From: Elephas maximus indicus
Taxonomy: Eukaryota > Chordata > Mammalia > Proboscidea > Elephantidae
Assembly: GCF_024166365.1 (NCBI RefSeq)
Contig: NC_064821.1
Coordinates: forward strand, 52,727,093-52,791,092
Reading direction: 5' to 3'
DNA length: 64,000 nt
Shown here: positions 53,671-63,502 of the stretch, one piece after another
How the letters are laid out: each line of letters opens with the position of its first letter
Numbering within the stretch: the stretch's first letter is position 1
Notes under the pieces: model-generated
What the model saw: the letters and a program-made list of their open reading frames with translations, nothing else
Told to the model about the DNA's origin: nothing
Database searches by the model: none
Translations under genes and position numbers: made by a program

Positions 53671-54239
53671 TGGATGGATAAAATGCACAGACCAAAATTT
53701 TATATAATTGTTTACATAGTGCCCTTATTTAGTAAGTTTTATCAAATCAAATAATGAAATTTTTTTTCCAGTTACAGTCAATCTTCATCGTATTTCTTTC
53801 AGCCAAGTGTTTAATATATTCTACCTTCAAAATATACTTGTTTAACTGTATGATGAAAAATAATTGGTTCCTAGTTTTTCAAAGCTCATTTTGGGGGTAC
53901 ATGAGCAAACCTGTGTGCAGCCCACTAGAATAATGAGTGAGATCGTTTAACTCAGAGCAGGAGGGGCTGGTTGTTCACTAAAGCACTCCTGTGTGGGGTG
54001 GGGTAGCCTGGGGGGGTCACCATCAGAAATCCAAGCCAGCTCCCAGTACACACTACAGCAGGTGGCAGGAGGCAGCCTCCAGATTGGGGTCACAGGAGAG
54101 AACCCTAGTTCCTGGGTGGAACTGGGGGGAGGGAGTGGTAGTTTGGTTTCACAGAGGAAGACTTGGGCTCAGGTTGTGGGACAGGGATCCAGAGTGGGCT
54201 GGCAGCAGTAAGTCCCAAGGTAAGGAGTGTGTCAGAGGA
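53671..54239. other. Unique sequence, nothing recognised
   Basis: AT-rich at first, GC-rich from about 53960. Open stretches at 53991-54272 lack any family features. Confidence 0.5.
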
Positions 54240-54502
54240 GACCTGGCATTCCATAGGGTTTTCCGTGGCTGATTTTTGGGAAGTAGATAAAAACCCATTG
54301 CCATAGAGTTGATTCTGACTCATAGTGACCCTATAGGACAGAGTAGAGCTGTTCCTTAGGGTTTTCAAGGGGCACCTGGTGGATTCGAACTACTGACTTT
54401 TGGTTAGCAGCCATAGCTGAGTCGCCTCTGGGTGGACTTGAATTTCCAACCTTTAGATTAGCAGCCAAGGACTTTAACCATTTGTACTACTCAGAGACTC
54501 CC
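54240..54502 (-). repeat. AfroSINE (type 2), antisense, split by another SINE
   Basis: Left part to 54286 (CATTCCATAGGGTTTTCC; GCTGATTTTTGGGAAGTAG), right part from 54420 (GTCGCCTCTGGGTGGACTTG; ACTACTCAGAGACTCCCC). Confidence 0.88.
54287..54419 (-). repeat. AfroSINE (type 1), antisense, inside a type 2 SINE
   Basis: AACCCATTGCCATAGAGTTG, GACCCTATAGGACAGAGTAG, GGCACCTGGTGGATTCGAAC and TTTTGGTTAGCAGCCATAGC. Confidence 0.9.
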
Positions 54503-55021
54503 CAAGGGAGGAATAATACCCCCATTTATTTTTTTTTTCACCCCAATTTCAAAGAAGCCGATACTGAGATTCTTGTTGCCTGAGGCTACCCATGGAGCTG
54601 GATGTTAACTTCAAATACTGGTTCTTTCCAGCAAACCAAGCTGCTGGGGGTTCCTTCAGGTCCAGTGCCACCTCCCACCCATGGCCCCCATCACATTCCT
54701 GCCAAACACATTTTGGGCCCAGCTTGTGCCCCAATGTATGATTTTCTCCTAGGTCACAAGGATGCCCTTGAGATCAGAGATGGAGCCAGAGGTATCTCAT
54801 AGAAACCCCACGTACAGCAGAAGGAAACACTGCCCAGTCCTGCGCCATCCTCACAACCATATTGCAATGTTTCAGACCATTCCATCTTCAGCCCTCTGGA
54901 TGGAGAGTCCCCGAGTGGAGGCTCTCACGGTGGATGCCCTGGATTCTTCTGGTCTTTGCTCGGCTCCTTCTCTTTCTGCACCCTGCTCCCCTTCCCTTTA
55001 TGTGGTCTCCTGCTTTCTATA
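54503..55021. other. Unique sequence with RTE fragment
   Basis: At 54795-54890 CAGCAGAAGGAAACACTGCC and CGCCATCCTCACAACCATAT are antisense RTE 3' sequence. The rest is GC-rich unique sequence without a gene. Confidence 0.55.
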
Positions 55022-55232
55022 GGAGGAGCCCTGGTGGCTCAGTGGTTAAGCACTCCACTGCTAACCGAAAGGTCTCGGTTCAAACCCACCAGCCACTCCT
55101 AGGATGAAAGACATGGCAGTCTGCTTCTATAAAGATTTACAGCCTTAAAACCCTATGGGGCAGTTCTACTCAGTCCTATAGGGACTTTAAGTTGGAATTG
55201 ACCCCTTGGCAGCTGGTTCAATTTGGTTTGTT
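55022..55232 (+). repeat. AfroSINE (type 1, long form), sense
   Basis: GGAGCCCTGGTGGCTCAGTG, GCTAACCGAAAGGTCTCGGT, GAAAGACATGGCAGTCTGCT and a GGCAGCTGGTTC tail. Confidence 0.92.
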
Positions 55233-55607
55233 TCCTAGAAGTAACTTATAGATCTCTCCTTCCAAATTCTTAAGAAGTACCAGCACCATTAACAGGCTCA
55301 AGCAGGGCCAGATTACACAATAAGCAAGGTAAGCACCGGCCCAGTTGTGCCTTCCCACCAACCTGCAGTAAACAATCTCACCTGTCTCTCTCTGTGTCAA
55401 AGATGTGGTGAAACCCATGTGAAATGGCTCACTGCAGATTAGCAAGTAAACACAATTAAGCCCGTGGGTACCTTGCTCAATGCAAGCCAATGTTTACCAT
55501 GTTTACTGTTTAATCTGACCCTAGGCTCAAGTCCTGCTCCACAACAGAGGGACGCGTGATGCCACCACTCTTAAGCTGTATCATCCTGGACAATTTGCAC
55601 AGACTCT
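55233..55607. other. Unique sequence, nothing recognised
   Basis: No repeat or gene recognised. Confidence 0.5.
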
Positions 55608-55975
55608 AAGCCAATGGTTCTCAAAGTGTGGCCCCAGCAGCATCAGCATCACCTGGGAACCTGGTAGTAATGTAGATCCTCAGGCCTCCACCCCATCCTA
55701 ATGAATGAGAAACTCTGGGGTGAGGCCTGGAAGCCCTAGTGGTTAAGAGATACGGCTGCTAACCTAAAGGTTGGGAGTTCGAATCCACTAGGTGCTCCTT
55801 GGAAGCCCTATGCGGCAGTTCTACTCTGTCCTTTAAGGTCACTATGAGGTGGAATTGACTCAACTGCAATGGGTTTGGTTTTTTTGGGGGCGGGGTGCGG
55901 GGCCTATCGAGCTGTGGTTTAGCCAACCCTCCAGGCGATTCCAACACACCCTGAGGAAGCTGCTGCTCTAAGCCT
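55608..55975 (+). mobile_element. MER5A-like DNA transposon, split by a SINE
   Basis: Left part CCAATGGTTCTCAAAGTGTG, CATCAGCATCACCTGGGAAC, GAATGAGAAACTCTGGGGTG; right part GGCGATTCCAACACACCCTG and GAAGCTGCTGCTCTAAGCC. The SINE occupies 55731-55890. Confidence 0.88.
55731..55890 (+). repeat. AfroSINE (type 1), sense
   Basis: AAGCCCTAGTGGTTAAGAGA, GCTAACCTAAAGGTTGGGAG, GTGCTCCTTGGAAGCCCTAT and CAATGGGTTTGGTTTTTTTG. GGGGTGAGGCCT/GGGGTGCGGGGCCT at the flanks fit a decayed target duplication. Confidence 0.92.
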
Positions 55976-56410
55976 GCTTTGTTTTGTGCAAAATGGATGT
56001 TATCCATGTCCCTAAAACCCAGGGGTGTATTGAAGATTAAATGAGATAGTGCACATCCTGGCCACAGCAAAGGTCTGAACATGGCTGTCCTTGTTCCTGT
56101 GTCTGACATGATTCTCAGTCGCCACTTTAGGAGCACCAGCTGTTTCACGAGCATGGAAGGAAACTTCTGGCGCTTGTTTCGTTACTCCTCTCAGGTGGGC
56201 TCCTTCTCAGGTGTCTAAGCCCCAGTGCTTCCCAGCAGCTGCTTTAGCCCAAACCTGAGACACTCAGGTGCACCCTGGCTCAAACTTCTCACCCAGACGC
56301 CCAGCATTCTCCCTCATCCCACCCTGCCCCCCATTGCTTCCACCCTTCGCATCTGGTCCCTGGGTTCCCCCTCACAGGGCCAATAACTCTCCCTAGTGAG
56401 TCCCACCAGT
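55976..56410. other. Unique sequence, nothing recognised
   Basis: Pyrimidine-rich from about 56280; no gene or repeat recognised. Confidence 0.5.
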
Positions 56411-56745
56411 GAGAAGCCCTAGTGGTGCCATGGTTAAGAGCTTGACTGAAAGGTCAGCGGTTTGAACCCACCAGCCATCTGCTCTGTAAAGATCGCAACC
56501 TAGGAAACCCTGTGTTGCTATTAGGTGCTGTTGAGTCAGTTCCGACTCATAGCAGCCGTACAGGACAGGGTAGAACTGCCTCATAGGGTTTCTAAGGAGT
56601 GGCTGGTAGATTTGAACTGCCAGCTTTTTGGTTAGCAGCTGAGCTCTTAACCACGACACCGCCAGGGCTCCAATATGGCAGTTCTACTCTGTCCTATTGG
56701 GTTACTGTGAGTCGTAATTGACTTAATGGCACACAGCAACATTAC
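56411..56745 (+). repeat. AfroSINE (type 1), sense, split by an antisense SINE
   Basis: Head half to about 56511 (GAAGCCCTAGTGGTGCCATG; AACCTAGGAAACCC), tail half from about 56672 (GGCAGTTCTACTCTGTCCTA; GACTTAATGGCACACAGCAA). Confidence 0.88.
56512..56671 (-). repeat. AfroSINE (type 1), antisense, inside a sense SINE
   Basis: TTGCTATTAGGTGCTGTTGA, GCTTTTTGGTTAGCAGCTGA and GACACCGCCAGGGCTCC. The two orientations together can form a long hairpin. Confidence 0.9.
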
Positions 56746-56831
56746 CTGTCCCTTTTGTCCCCTACAAGAAGGTCAGGTGATGATGCCCTTCTAGAAACTA
56801 GGCCTTTCCCTCTGGGCACCAAAACAACAAA

Positions 56832-57020
56832 AAAAAAGGACAAAAACCAAACCCACTGCCGCACAGTTGATTGACTCATAGCTACCTATGGGACAGAGTA
56901 GAACGGCCTCAGAGGGCTTCCAAGGCTGTAATCTTAATGGAAGCAGACTATCACATCTTTCTCCTGAGGATCTTTTGGTTAGCAGCCAAGCGCTTTAACC
57001 GCTGTGCCACCAGGGCTCTC
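56832..57020 (-). repeat. AfroSINE (type 1, long form), antisense
   Basis: AAAACCAAACCCACTGCCGC, TATGGGACAGAGTAGAACGG, GGATCTTTTGGTTAGCAGCC and GCTGTGCCACCAGGGCTCTC. Confidence 0.92.
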
Positions 57021-57104
57021 TGGGGACCGTCTCTTTGAATAATAACCTAGCCCCAATCATCCTGCTAAGTTAACTGCGATTGACCGATCCTCCCCCACGT
57101 GATA

Positions 57105-57500
57105 AAGTCTTCGTTAGCTGACCTCCAGTCAATTCAGACTCATGGCGTCCCCCATGTGTGCAGAGTAGAACTGCTCCATAGAGTTTTCAAAGTTATGTGC
57201 TTGGCCACTAACCAAAACGCTGGTGGTTCGAACCCACCAGCCACTCCACAGGAGAAAGATGTGGTAGTCTGCTTCTGTGAAGACTTACAGCCTTAGAAAT
57301 CCTGTAGGGCAGTTCTGTGTCCTACAGGGTCACTATGAGTTGGAACTGACTCAACGGCAACGTTTTTTTTTCCCCCTTTGGTTTTAACCTTTCAGAAGCA
57401 GATCACCAGGCCTGTCTTCCGAGGCGCCTCTGGGTGGGTTTGAACTACCAACCTTTCAGCTAGTAGTCGGGCACTTATCCATTTGTGCTGGGCAGGGACT
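57105..57500 (-). repeat. AfroSINE (type 2), antisense, split by a sense SINE
   Basis: Left part to about 57198 (GTGTGCAGAGTAGAACTGCT), right part from about 57383 (CAGAAGCAGATCACCAGGCC; GGCGCCTCTGGGTGGGTTTG). Confidence 0.87.
57199..57382 (+). repeat. AfroSINE (type 1), sense, inside a type 2 SINE
   Basis: GCTTGGCCACTAACCAAAAC, GAGAAAGATGTGGTAGTCTG, CACTATGAGTTGGAACTGAC and a CAACGGCAACGTTTT tail; the extreme head is missing. Confidence 0.88.
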
Positions 57501-57519
57501 TTAGTGGTAGAGGCCCAAA

Positions 57520-57682
57520 GTAAATTAGGGAAACCTTCAAGGAGATGGATTGACAACAATAGCCTCAACAATGGGCTCAAACATACCAAGGATCATGAAG
57601 ACGCGCAGGCCCAGGCAACATTTTCTTCTGTTATACATTAGGTCGTCATGAACTGGAGTCAACTCAATGGCAACTAACAACT
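57520..57682 (+). mobile_element. RTE LINE 3' end, sense
   Basis: GGAAACCTTCAAGGAGATGG, AACAATAGCCTCAACAATGG, GGTCGTCATGAACTGGAGTC and CTCAATGGCAACTAACAAC; about 160 bases. Confidence 0.85.
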
Positions 57683-57904
57683 TTCATTTAAGCTCCAGTT
57701 TTTTTTTTTAATCTTGTGTCTCCAATTTCCAAGGGAAGGTAGTTTTGCTTTTGCAAAGCTATACTGGGGTGAGTGTTTGTGACACTGGAGTGAGTGAGGT
57801 GGGATTTGCAGCTCTTGTCCAGCTAGCAGGCTCTACAGACAATACATTTACCAGCCTGTCACAAACATGATTGATATTGGAATAATACAGTAATAATAAA
57901 TGTA

Positions 57905-58068
57905 CTGGAAACCCTGGTGGAGTAGTGGTTAAGTGCTCTCGCTGCTAACCAAAGGGTCAGCAGTTTGAATCCTCCAGGTGCTCCTTGGAAGCTCTTTGGG
58001 GCAGTTCTACTCTCGTCCCATAGAGTCACTACGAGTCAGAATAGACTCGACAGCACTGGGGTTTTTTT
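57905..58068 (+). repeat. AfroSINE (type 1), sense
   Basis: GGAAACCCTGGTGGAGTAGT, AACCAAAGGGTCAGCAGTTT, GTGCTCCTTGGAAGCTCTTT and CTCGACAGCACTGGGGTTTT. The preceding 57683-57904 is unique. Confidence 0.92.
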
Positions 58069-58214
58069 AGGAAACGTACTAGTAAAATCGGGGAGTCAGT
58101 TCAGGAAAGGTTCTCTTTTTCTAGCCCTAGTTTTCTCTTTGTTTCCAACCCCGTGGCTCTGGAGGGAAGGGGGTTGGGGTGACTTTCCCTCTGCCCTTCA
58201 CTCCAGGCTTTTAT

Positions 58215-58360
58215 TTTGTAGCCTGGGGGTGGTCAACAGCGGCCTCCCTCACCTGGGAGAGCTTTACAAATGCAGAATCTCAGCCCCACCCCAGCCTTGC
58301 ATTTTAACTAACCCCCAGGTGATTCACCTGCCTGCTGAAGTTTGAGAAGCCCTGCCAGAG
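58215..58360 (+). mobile_element. MER5-like DNA transposon
   Basis: GGTCAACAGCGGCCTCCC, CACCTGGGAGAGCTTTACAA, GCAGAATCTCAGCCCCACCC and CCAGGTGATTCACCTGC: MER5-type termini and core. Confidence 0.75.
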
Positions 58361-58384
58361 GGCAAAGTTTACCAGAAATCCCCT

Positions 58385-58530
58385 GGACAAATTCTCCTGG
58401 GGGACTAGTTGAAAATGCTAGTTTCCAAAGGATCTGATTCAATAAGTTTGGGGTAGAGCCCAAGAATCTGAGATTTTTAACAACCATCCCATGTGATTCT
58501 CCTAATGAAGTTAATTGGGAAACCAGATCT
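58385..58530. mobile_element. Second MER5-like element (decayed)
   Basis: GTTGAAAATGCTAGTTTCCA, GGATCTGATTCAATAAGTTT, GAGCCCAAGAATCTGAG and CCCATGTGATTCTCCTAATG resemble the MER5/MER20 group; orientation uncertain. Confidence 0.55.
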
Positions 58531-58694
58531 AGGATAAGGATCTGAAAACAACCATTTTTTTTTTATGGAGTGTTGAATGGAATTTACGACATTTGGGAGC
58601 GCACACCACGTCCCCAGTAACTCTTTAAAAAAAATTATTTTTTAAAAAATTTAAACAGTTCAGAAGGAAACACATTTACGTATATGCATATATC

Positions 58695-58875
58695 AAACCA
58701 AAAAAAAAAAAAAAAAAAAACCAAGCCCAGCACCCTCGAGTGGATTCCGACTCATAGCAACCCTATAGGACAGAGTAGAACTGCCCCATAGAGTTTCCAA
58801 GGAGCGCCTGGCGGATTGAAACTGCTGACCCTTTGGTTAGCAGCTGTAGCACTTAACCACTATGCCACCAGGCAA
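58695..58875 (-). repeat. AfroSINE (type 1), antisense
   Basis: Long A-run then CCAAGCCCAGCACCCTCGAG, CCCTATAGGACAGAGTAGAA, GACCCTTTGGTTAGCAGC and TATGCCACCAGGC. Confidence 0.93.
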
Positions 58876-59099
58876 AATACAGTAAATAAATATATGGTGA
58901 GACTGTAAGAGCTGGGACTCCCCAGGACTGCCTTGTTTTTCCGGGTCTCGAACGTTTTCCACCTTTGACAGTCTTACCACTTTTCTGTCACTATTAGTGG
59001 AAAATATTTTTTTCCTTCTCTGACAGGTTTCTGCCTTACCCAAGTTCCAGCTTTCGCAGGTTTTACTGTATAAATAAATATGTATTTATATTATTTGTA

Positions 59100-59302
59100 C
59101 CCGAAACCCACTGCTGTTGGTCGTTTCAGACTCAGATCGACCCTATAGGTCTGAGTAGAATTGCCTCTTAGGATTCCCCAGGCTGTAAATCTTAAAGGAA
59201 GCCGAGGCCACATCTTACTCCCACAAGCACCTGGTGGGTTCCAACCGCCTATCTTTGGGTTTGCAGTCCAGCGCTTTAGCCACTGCGACACCAGACCTCC
59301 TA
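59100..59302 (-). repeat. AfroSINE (type 1, long form), antisense
   Basis: ACCCGAAACCCACTGCTGTT, CGACCCTATAGGTCTGAGTA, GTAAATCTTAAAGGAAGCCG and CACTGCGACACCAGACCTCC. It is the last SINE before the PDPN CpG-rich region. Confidence 0.9.
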
Positions 59303-59479
59303 TACTTTTATATTCAGTAAATGCATATATATTACTTATATATTTACTTTATTGCCTTCCGAACTCTTATATATATATGTATATATATATGCTCTCTTCC
59401 TGTTCCTAACATCTCATACCTGAGCTCATGACAAGATTGTTTAAAGAAGCAAAGTAGAGATTATGTGGCCAAACTCCAG

Positions 59480-60452
59480 ACTTGAGGAGGAGGAGCCCGA
59501 GCGAGAAGTGGACAAGCAGGCTTGGTGCCCAGGTGGGTCCCGTTTGACGTCTCCGGCTGCGGCTGTGCCTCCTCAGACGCTGCACCTCCCGTGTGGCACT
59601 GCATCTGCCAAACTCGGCATCCAGGGCCAGGAGAGGCGGGTCCCTGCTCAGTGTTTTTCAAAACGGCCCAAGCCACCAAGTGCGTGCGCACAGTTCCCCA
59701 CCAGCGCCTGTCCGCTCCGGGCGCCCGGGACAAGGGGGCAATTTAGCAGCCCGAGCCGCCTCTGGCCCACCCAGATGAGAACGCCTGCCTTGGTTTTCTT
59801 TAGTCATCAAATTCAATATTTACAGGAACCATCCCATGCCGGGATCTAAAATGACTGGCCACACAAGGAACCGTTGACTTCTCGCTTCAGCACATAGCAA
59901 GAAAAACACAGCTTGATGCCTTACTCTTAAAAAATGCAACAACAAATAGAGTCAGAAAGAACCGCTCATAGCACTCCCCCGCCCCACCTAGGCGCTCCCC
60001 TTGCCTCCCGCTGTTGGTCAAAATAAAAGCCAATTTGGGGAGGGTTCGGGCTTCGCACGCGTCCTGGTAGCCCCCGCAGCTGCCGGCCTGTAACTTTAAA
60101 CCTGGTCTGAGATCATCGAGTTAGCGGCGGCCAAGCAGAGCCGGGGGGCGGTCCTAGTGCGCCTCGGTCTGGGACCACCTTACTGGACCCGCTCCCCGCC
60201 CTCGTTCGGAGAGATAAATGCTGACTCCGCTCGGAAAGTTCTGAACTGCAAAGTTTGCTCTCCTTAAGGCGGGCTCCTCCGTTAGTTGCAGTGGAGGAAG
60301 CTTGGGGACTCCTGCTCTGGGCCTTTTGCTCCCCGCATTCCTATCCCGCTCTCCTGGTCCTTCAGGCGAGGGCTTGGGGCCACCAGCTTTTTATCTTTGC
60401 GCAGCACAAACACTAGCTTCTCGGCCCCAAAGAGAATCAGCCAACTAAAAGC
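59480..60452 (+). promoter_or_regulatory. PDPN: PDPN CpG-rich promoter and 5' UTR
   Basis: GC content and CpG density rise sharply here against an AT-rich, CpG-depleted background, and the region is free of SINEs although SINEs crowd the preceding 5 kb. Candidate sites are CCCCCGCCCC at 59976-59985, GCCAAT at 60029-60034, GGGGCGG at 60145-60151, CCCCGCCC at 60194-60201, AGATAAA at 60212-60218 and an AP-1-like TGACTCC at 60222-60228. No canonical TATA box is seen near the ATG. The transcription start is inferred to lie within the last 300 bases before the ATG but cannot be fixed. Published work reports Sp1/Sp3, AP-1 and PROX1 control of podoplanin; the sites here fit the first two but binding is untested. 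Confidence 0.75.
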
Positions 60453-60519
60453 ATGTTGAAGGTGCCGGTTCTGCTCCTCATCTTGGGAAGCGCGTCACTC
60501 TGGGTCCTGGCAGAAGGAG
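60453..60519 (+). CDS. PDPN: Podoplanin, first coding exon (signal peptide)
   Basis: Podoplanin is a small mucin-like type I membrane glycoprotein of lymphatic endothelium, podocytes, type I alveolar cells and fibroblastic reticular cells; it binds the platelet receptor CLEC-2 and, through a short cytosolic tail, ERM proteins. This exon encodes 22 residues plus one base of codon 23: Met, a Lys at position 3, a hydrophobic Leu/Val/Ile core and a Leu-Ala-Glu-Gly end, i.e. a whole secretory signal peptide. Compared from memory with human podoplanin, residues 11-22 (LGSASLWVLAEG) are identical and most of residues 2-10 differ conservatively. The exon ends GGAG followed by GTAAGA, a consensus donor, in phase 1 as in the human gene. 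The start codon has A at -3 and T at +4, a moderate Kozak context. The CLEC-2-binding repeats, transmembrane segment and tail lie in later exons beyond the window. The gene call rests on this short exon, its phase and the CpG-rich context. Confidence 0.9.
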
Positions 60520-61404
60520 GTAAGAGCCAACACGAGTGATACCTTCCATTGCTGGTGGGAATGATCTGAGACTCGCTGGAAGGCTTTGCCTGGTTTGTGA
60601 GGTTGCCCAGGAGAGCGGAAGGAGCTGCGGGTGTATGTGCGAAGCTGGTGCAGAGCCTCAAAGAAGCAGATGAGCGGGCCCCCAAGCCACGGGCGTAAGG
60701 TGGGGGCAGAGGGGCCTCGCTCTGGTTCAGCTGACCTCCTGCCACCCCCTGCTCAGCTCACAATGCCAGTTTGGGTTGGAGATAACAGGAGCAAGCCGTT
60801 CTCCGTGGCAGGGGAGACCGGGCATTCCCGCAGGGCTGTGTACTGGAGGGTTACCGCGGCCAAGGAAATTTGGCACCGGGAGTCCAGAGGGACCTGAGGT
60901 GGCGGGGCGGGGTGAGAAGGGAGGAGGATTCTTCCTGCTTTTCCTCTTTTTCGGCTGCCAGGTCTTAACACCCTGTGGGCCAGCATGCAGACACACTCCA
61001 TGCTGCCCATCGCTGGGCAGGTACTGGAAGAGGCCTCAGCTAATGAGGATAGCTGTGTGGAGGGGACAGAAAGAGCCAAAGTGTTTCCTGACTGAGTAGC
61101 CTGAACGAGTGAAGGATTGTGAAACCTGAGGTTTAAATTCGTTTGGGGCCACATATTGAGTCTGGCCGATGTCAATAACTGAATTAATGTCGTGATTTCT
61201 TTAAATAACTTTAAATGTTTAAGATTTTGATGAGGAGGGATGCTACCTGCCCCATCACCAGCCTCTTTCCTCTTCCCTTTCCCATTTCCTCCTCTTCCTC
61301 TTACATCTCCTTCACCTCCCTTTCCTCTTTGTGCCCAGCCTGCTGGTGATATCCATGATCAGTGGTCAATATTTTATTTTTACCTTGGTTTTTATTTTTA
61401 TTGG

Positions 61405-61515
61405 TTTGCCAGGTAGAGTAGAAGCTCCTGAGGACACAGCTCCATCTAGTCTTGATCCCTAGGGTCAAAATGGTGTCTGGCACGTAGTAGGGGTTCACTA
61501 AGTAGGTTGAAGGCA
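61405..61515 (+). repeat. L2 LINE 3' end
   Basis: Contains the decayed L2 3' signature (AGAAGCTCCTGAGGAC, then GTGTCTGGCACGTAGTAG and a decayed TTGAATGAA-type end). Old mammal-wide repeat inside PDPN intron 1. Confidence 0.7.
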
Positions 61516-62654
61516 TGGTTAGCCCACTAGTGATGCTTGGAGTTGGAGGGTGGTGAGCTGGGCTCTGAAAAGTTAAACACCTTCATTGTGCAAATTGAAG
61601 AGTGAGCTAGACCTAGACTCAGAAGGATCCTTCCTGGAGGGAAGAGTTTGATGGAGGGGGCAGACCTAACCTAGGTTTCTATAATTCCATGCAGAGACAA
61701 AAATATCCCACCTTACAGAAATTATACAGGTTGCCTACTCTGTGCTAGACAGCGTGGGGAAGAATGGACTCTCTTTATGGCCCGTGGGCTATTCCTGCAG
61801 TCCTATCTTTGGAACTCTTGTTTCCTCTGGAATATATACAGTTGTGTATATCAACTGCATTTCCTTTTTGGTGAGACAATGTGCAGATGACACCATTTTG
61901 TGCTCACCAGTGAGAGGTGTGGGAGGCCCCCCAAACGGAGCCCCATCCCAGGTCCACTAAGGACAGCAGCTGAGCATCACCCTCGCTTCTCTCCCAGGGA
62001 AGGGTTAGTTGTAATTAAAGCCGTTCCTGAATGTCCAAGGTACTCCTAAAAGGCGGTGTTAAGTCTTGTCTGCAAAAACAGCTGCGTTTGGTTCTAGAAA
62101 CGGGGTTGCTGAAGAAAGAAGGTCTGCTGACTGTGGGGAGGGCTGCCGGGAGCCTGGAAGGAGTGAGGCCCCAGCGGGGTTTTTGTCTGCAGATAATGAG
62201 CAAGGCGACTTGAATATGGATGAATAACTTCATTGAGCTGAGCTATTGTTGGTGCTTGTTGGGGACCTGGGCTGGGGGTAATTATTGTGATGAATTTTAT
62301 TATCCTTCTCATATGATCCTGCACCCTACTGGGCTTCTCTTATGCTGTGTTAGACTCTGGCTCCATTTTATCATCTTGTTCAGGGTGCCGTCTCTTTGAA
62401 TATTAGTGTACTCAAAGGAGATCCGTTGTCCGCTCATCTGGCATTTTCTGCCATTGCCAAGCCCCACTCTCTGAACTTCAGTCCAAAACCCCGACCTCAG
62501 GGCCTCTCCATGAAACAGTTTGTTTTGTGAGATTCTGCAAGCTGCTGCTTGTTGCAAACACACATGTGCTTTTCCGGAACCCAGCCACCCGAGATTAATC
62601 ATGCAGCACACAAATTTCCCTGTGATTTCCCGGGAATATTTGCCAATTTCGGAG

Positions 62655-62872
62655 TCCCTGAGATCTGGTGGCGTAGTGGTTGTGTGCTCGGCTCCTAACC
62701 GAAAGGTTGGAGGTTTGATCGAACCCACTAGCTGCTGCACAGGAGAAAGATGTGGCACTTGGCTCCCAAAAAGATTATAGCCTTGGAAACCACAAGAGGC
62801 AGTTCTGCTCTGTCCTATAGGGTCTCAGTGAGTTGGAATTGGTGGCAATGGGTTGGGTTTTCTGTTTTTTTT
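62655..62872 (+). repeat. AfroSINE (type 1), sense
   Basis: tRNA-like head with GGCGTAGTGGTTGTGTGC and the GAAAGGTTGGAGGTT segment, then the AGATGTGGCA and CCTATAGGGTC body and a T-rich end after CAATGGGTTGGG. It lies in PDPN intron 1. Confidence 0.85.
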
Positions 62873-63027
62873 TTTCTTTTTTTGGAGATCATCATGAGCT
62901 GGTGAGAGTTTCGGTTACACTTAGCCGTGGAGCAAGCCTTTAAAAAAGAACAGGTCTGTTAGAGGCTTCGTGAGGGAGACCTAGCTGTTACACTGGTAAA
63001 TGAGATCCAAATTATCATATAATATAG

Positions 63028-63182
63028 AACTCGTTGCTGTCAAGTCGATTTGGACTCATAGCAACCCTATAGGACAGAGTAGAACTGCCCCATAGGGTTT
63101 CCAAGGAGCGGCCTGTGGATTCGAACTGCCGACCTTTTGGTTAGCAGCCAGACACTTGACCACTGTGCACCAGAGCCCCTAT
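63028..63182 (-). repeat. AfroSINE (type 1), antisense
   Basis: Antisense copy: GTTGCTGTCAAGTCGATT, then AACCCTATAGGACAGAGTAG, then GACCTTTTGGTTAGCAGCC and ACCAGAGCCCC. Well preserved, so probably one of the younger insertions. It lies in PDPN intron 1. Confidence 0.9.
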
Positions 63183-63299
63183 AATACAGAAAAGCACATT
63201 AAAAAAAACAAGTATCCAAATATGAGAAGGCTAAGTGTAGATGTGGCCAAGTGGGTTGAACCTGAGGGATACGGCCTCTTCTCATTTTTTCTGGCCTCT

Positions 63300-63502
63300 G
63301 AAGTGAACGGCATCTCAGCGATTCCGATTCATGATGACCCCTTGTGTCAGAGTGGAGGTGTGCTCCACAGAGTTTTCAAGGGCTGATTTTTCAAAGTAGA
63401 TCACCAGGCCTTTCTTCCAAGGGAACGCCGGGTGGACTTGAACCTTCAACTTTTTGATTAGCAGCTGAGCGCATCAACCGTTTGCACCACCCAGGGACTC
63501 CG
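63300..63502 (-). repeat. AfroSINE (type 2), antisense
   Basis: The second AfroSINE form: GGAGGTGTGCTCCACAG, GCTGATTTTTCA, ATCACCAGGCCTTTCTTCC and a CACCCAGGGACTCC end. It lies in PDPN intron 1; the tail to 64000 is unique AT-rich sequence. Confidence 0.9.

Noticed and set aside
1..59479. LRRC38 first exon or promoter at the left of the window
   Set aside because: Looked for leucine-rich-repeat and signal-peptide coding sequence on the - strand; none seen.
59463..59849. 128-codon open stretch on the + strand just before podoplanin
   Set aside because: Lies in CpG-rich DNA where stops are rare. Two other + frames and the - strand are also open there, and no domain, signal or splice pattern is seen.
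60753..61175. 140-codon open stretch on the - strand in PDPN intron 1
   Set aside because: GC-rich shadow open in several frames at once; no recognisable protein features.
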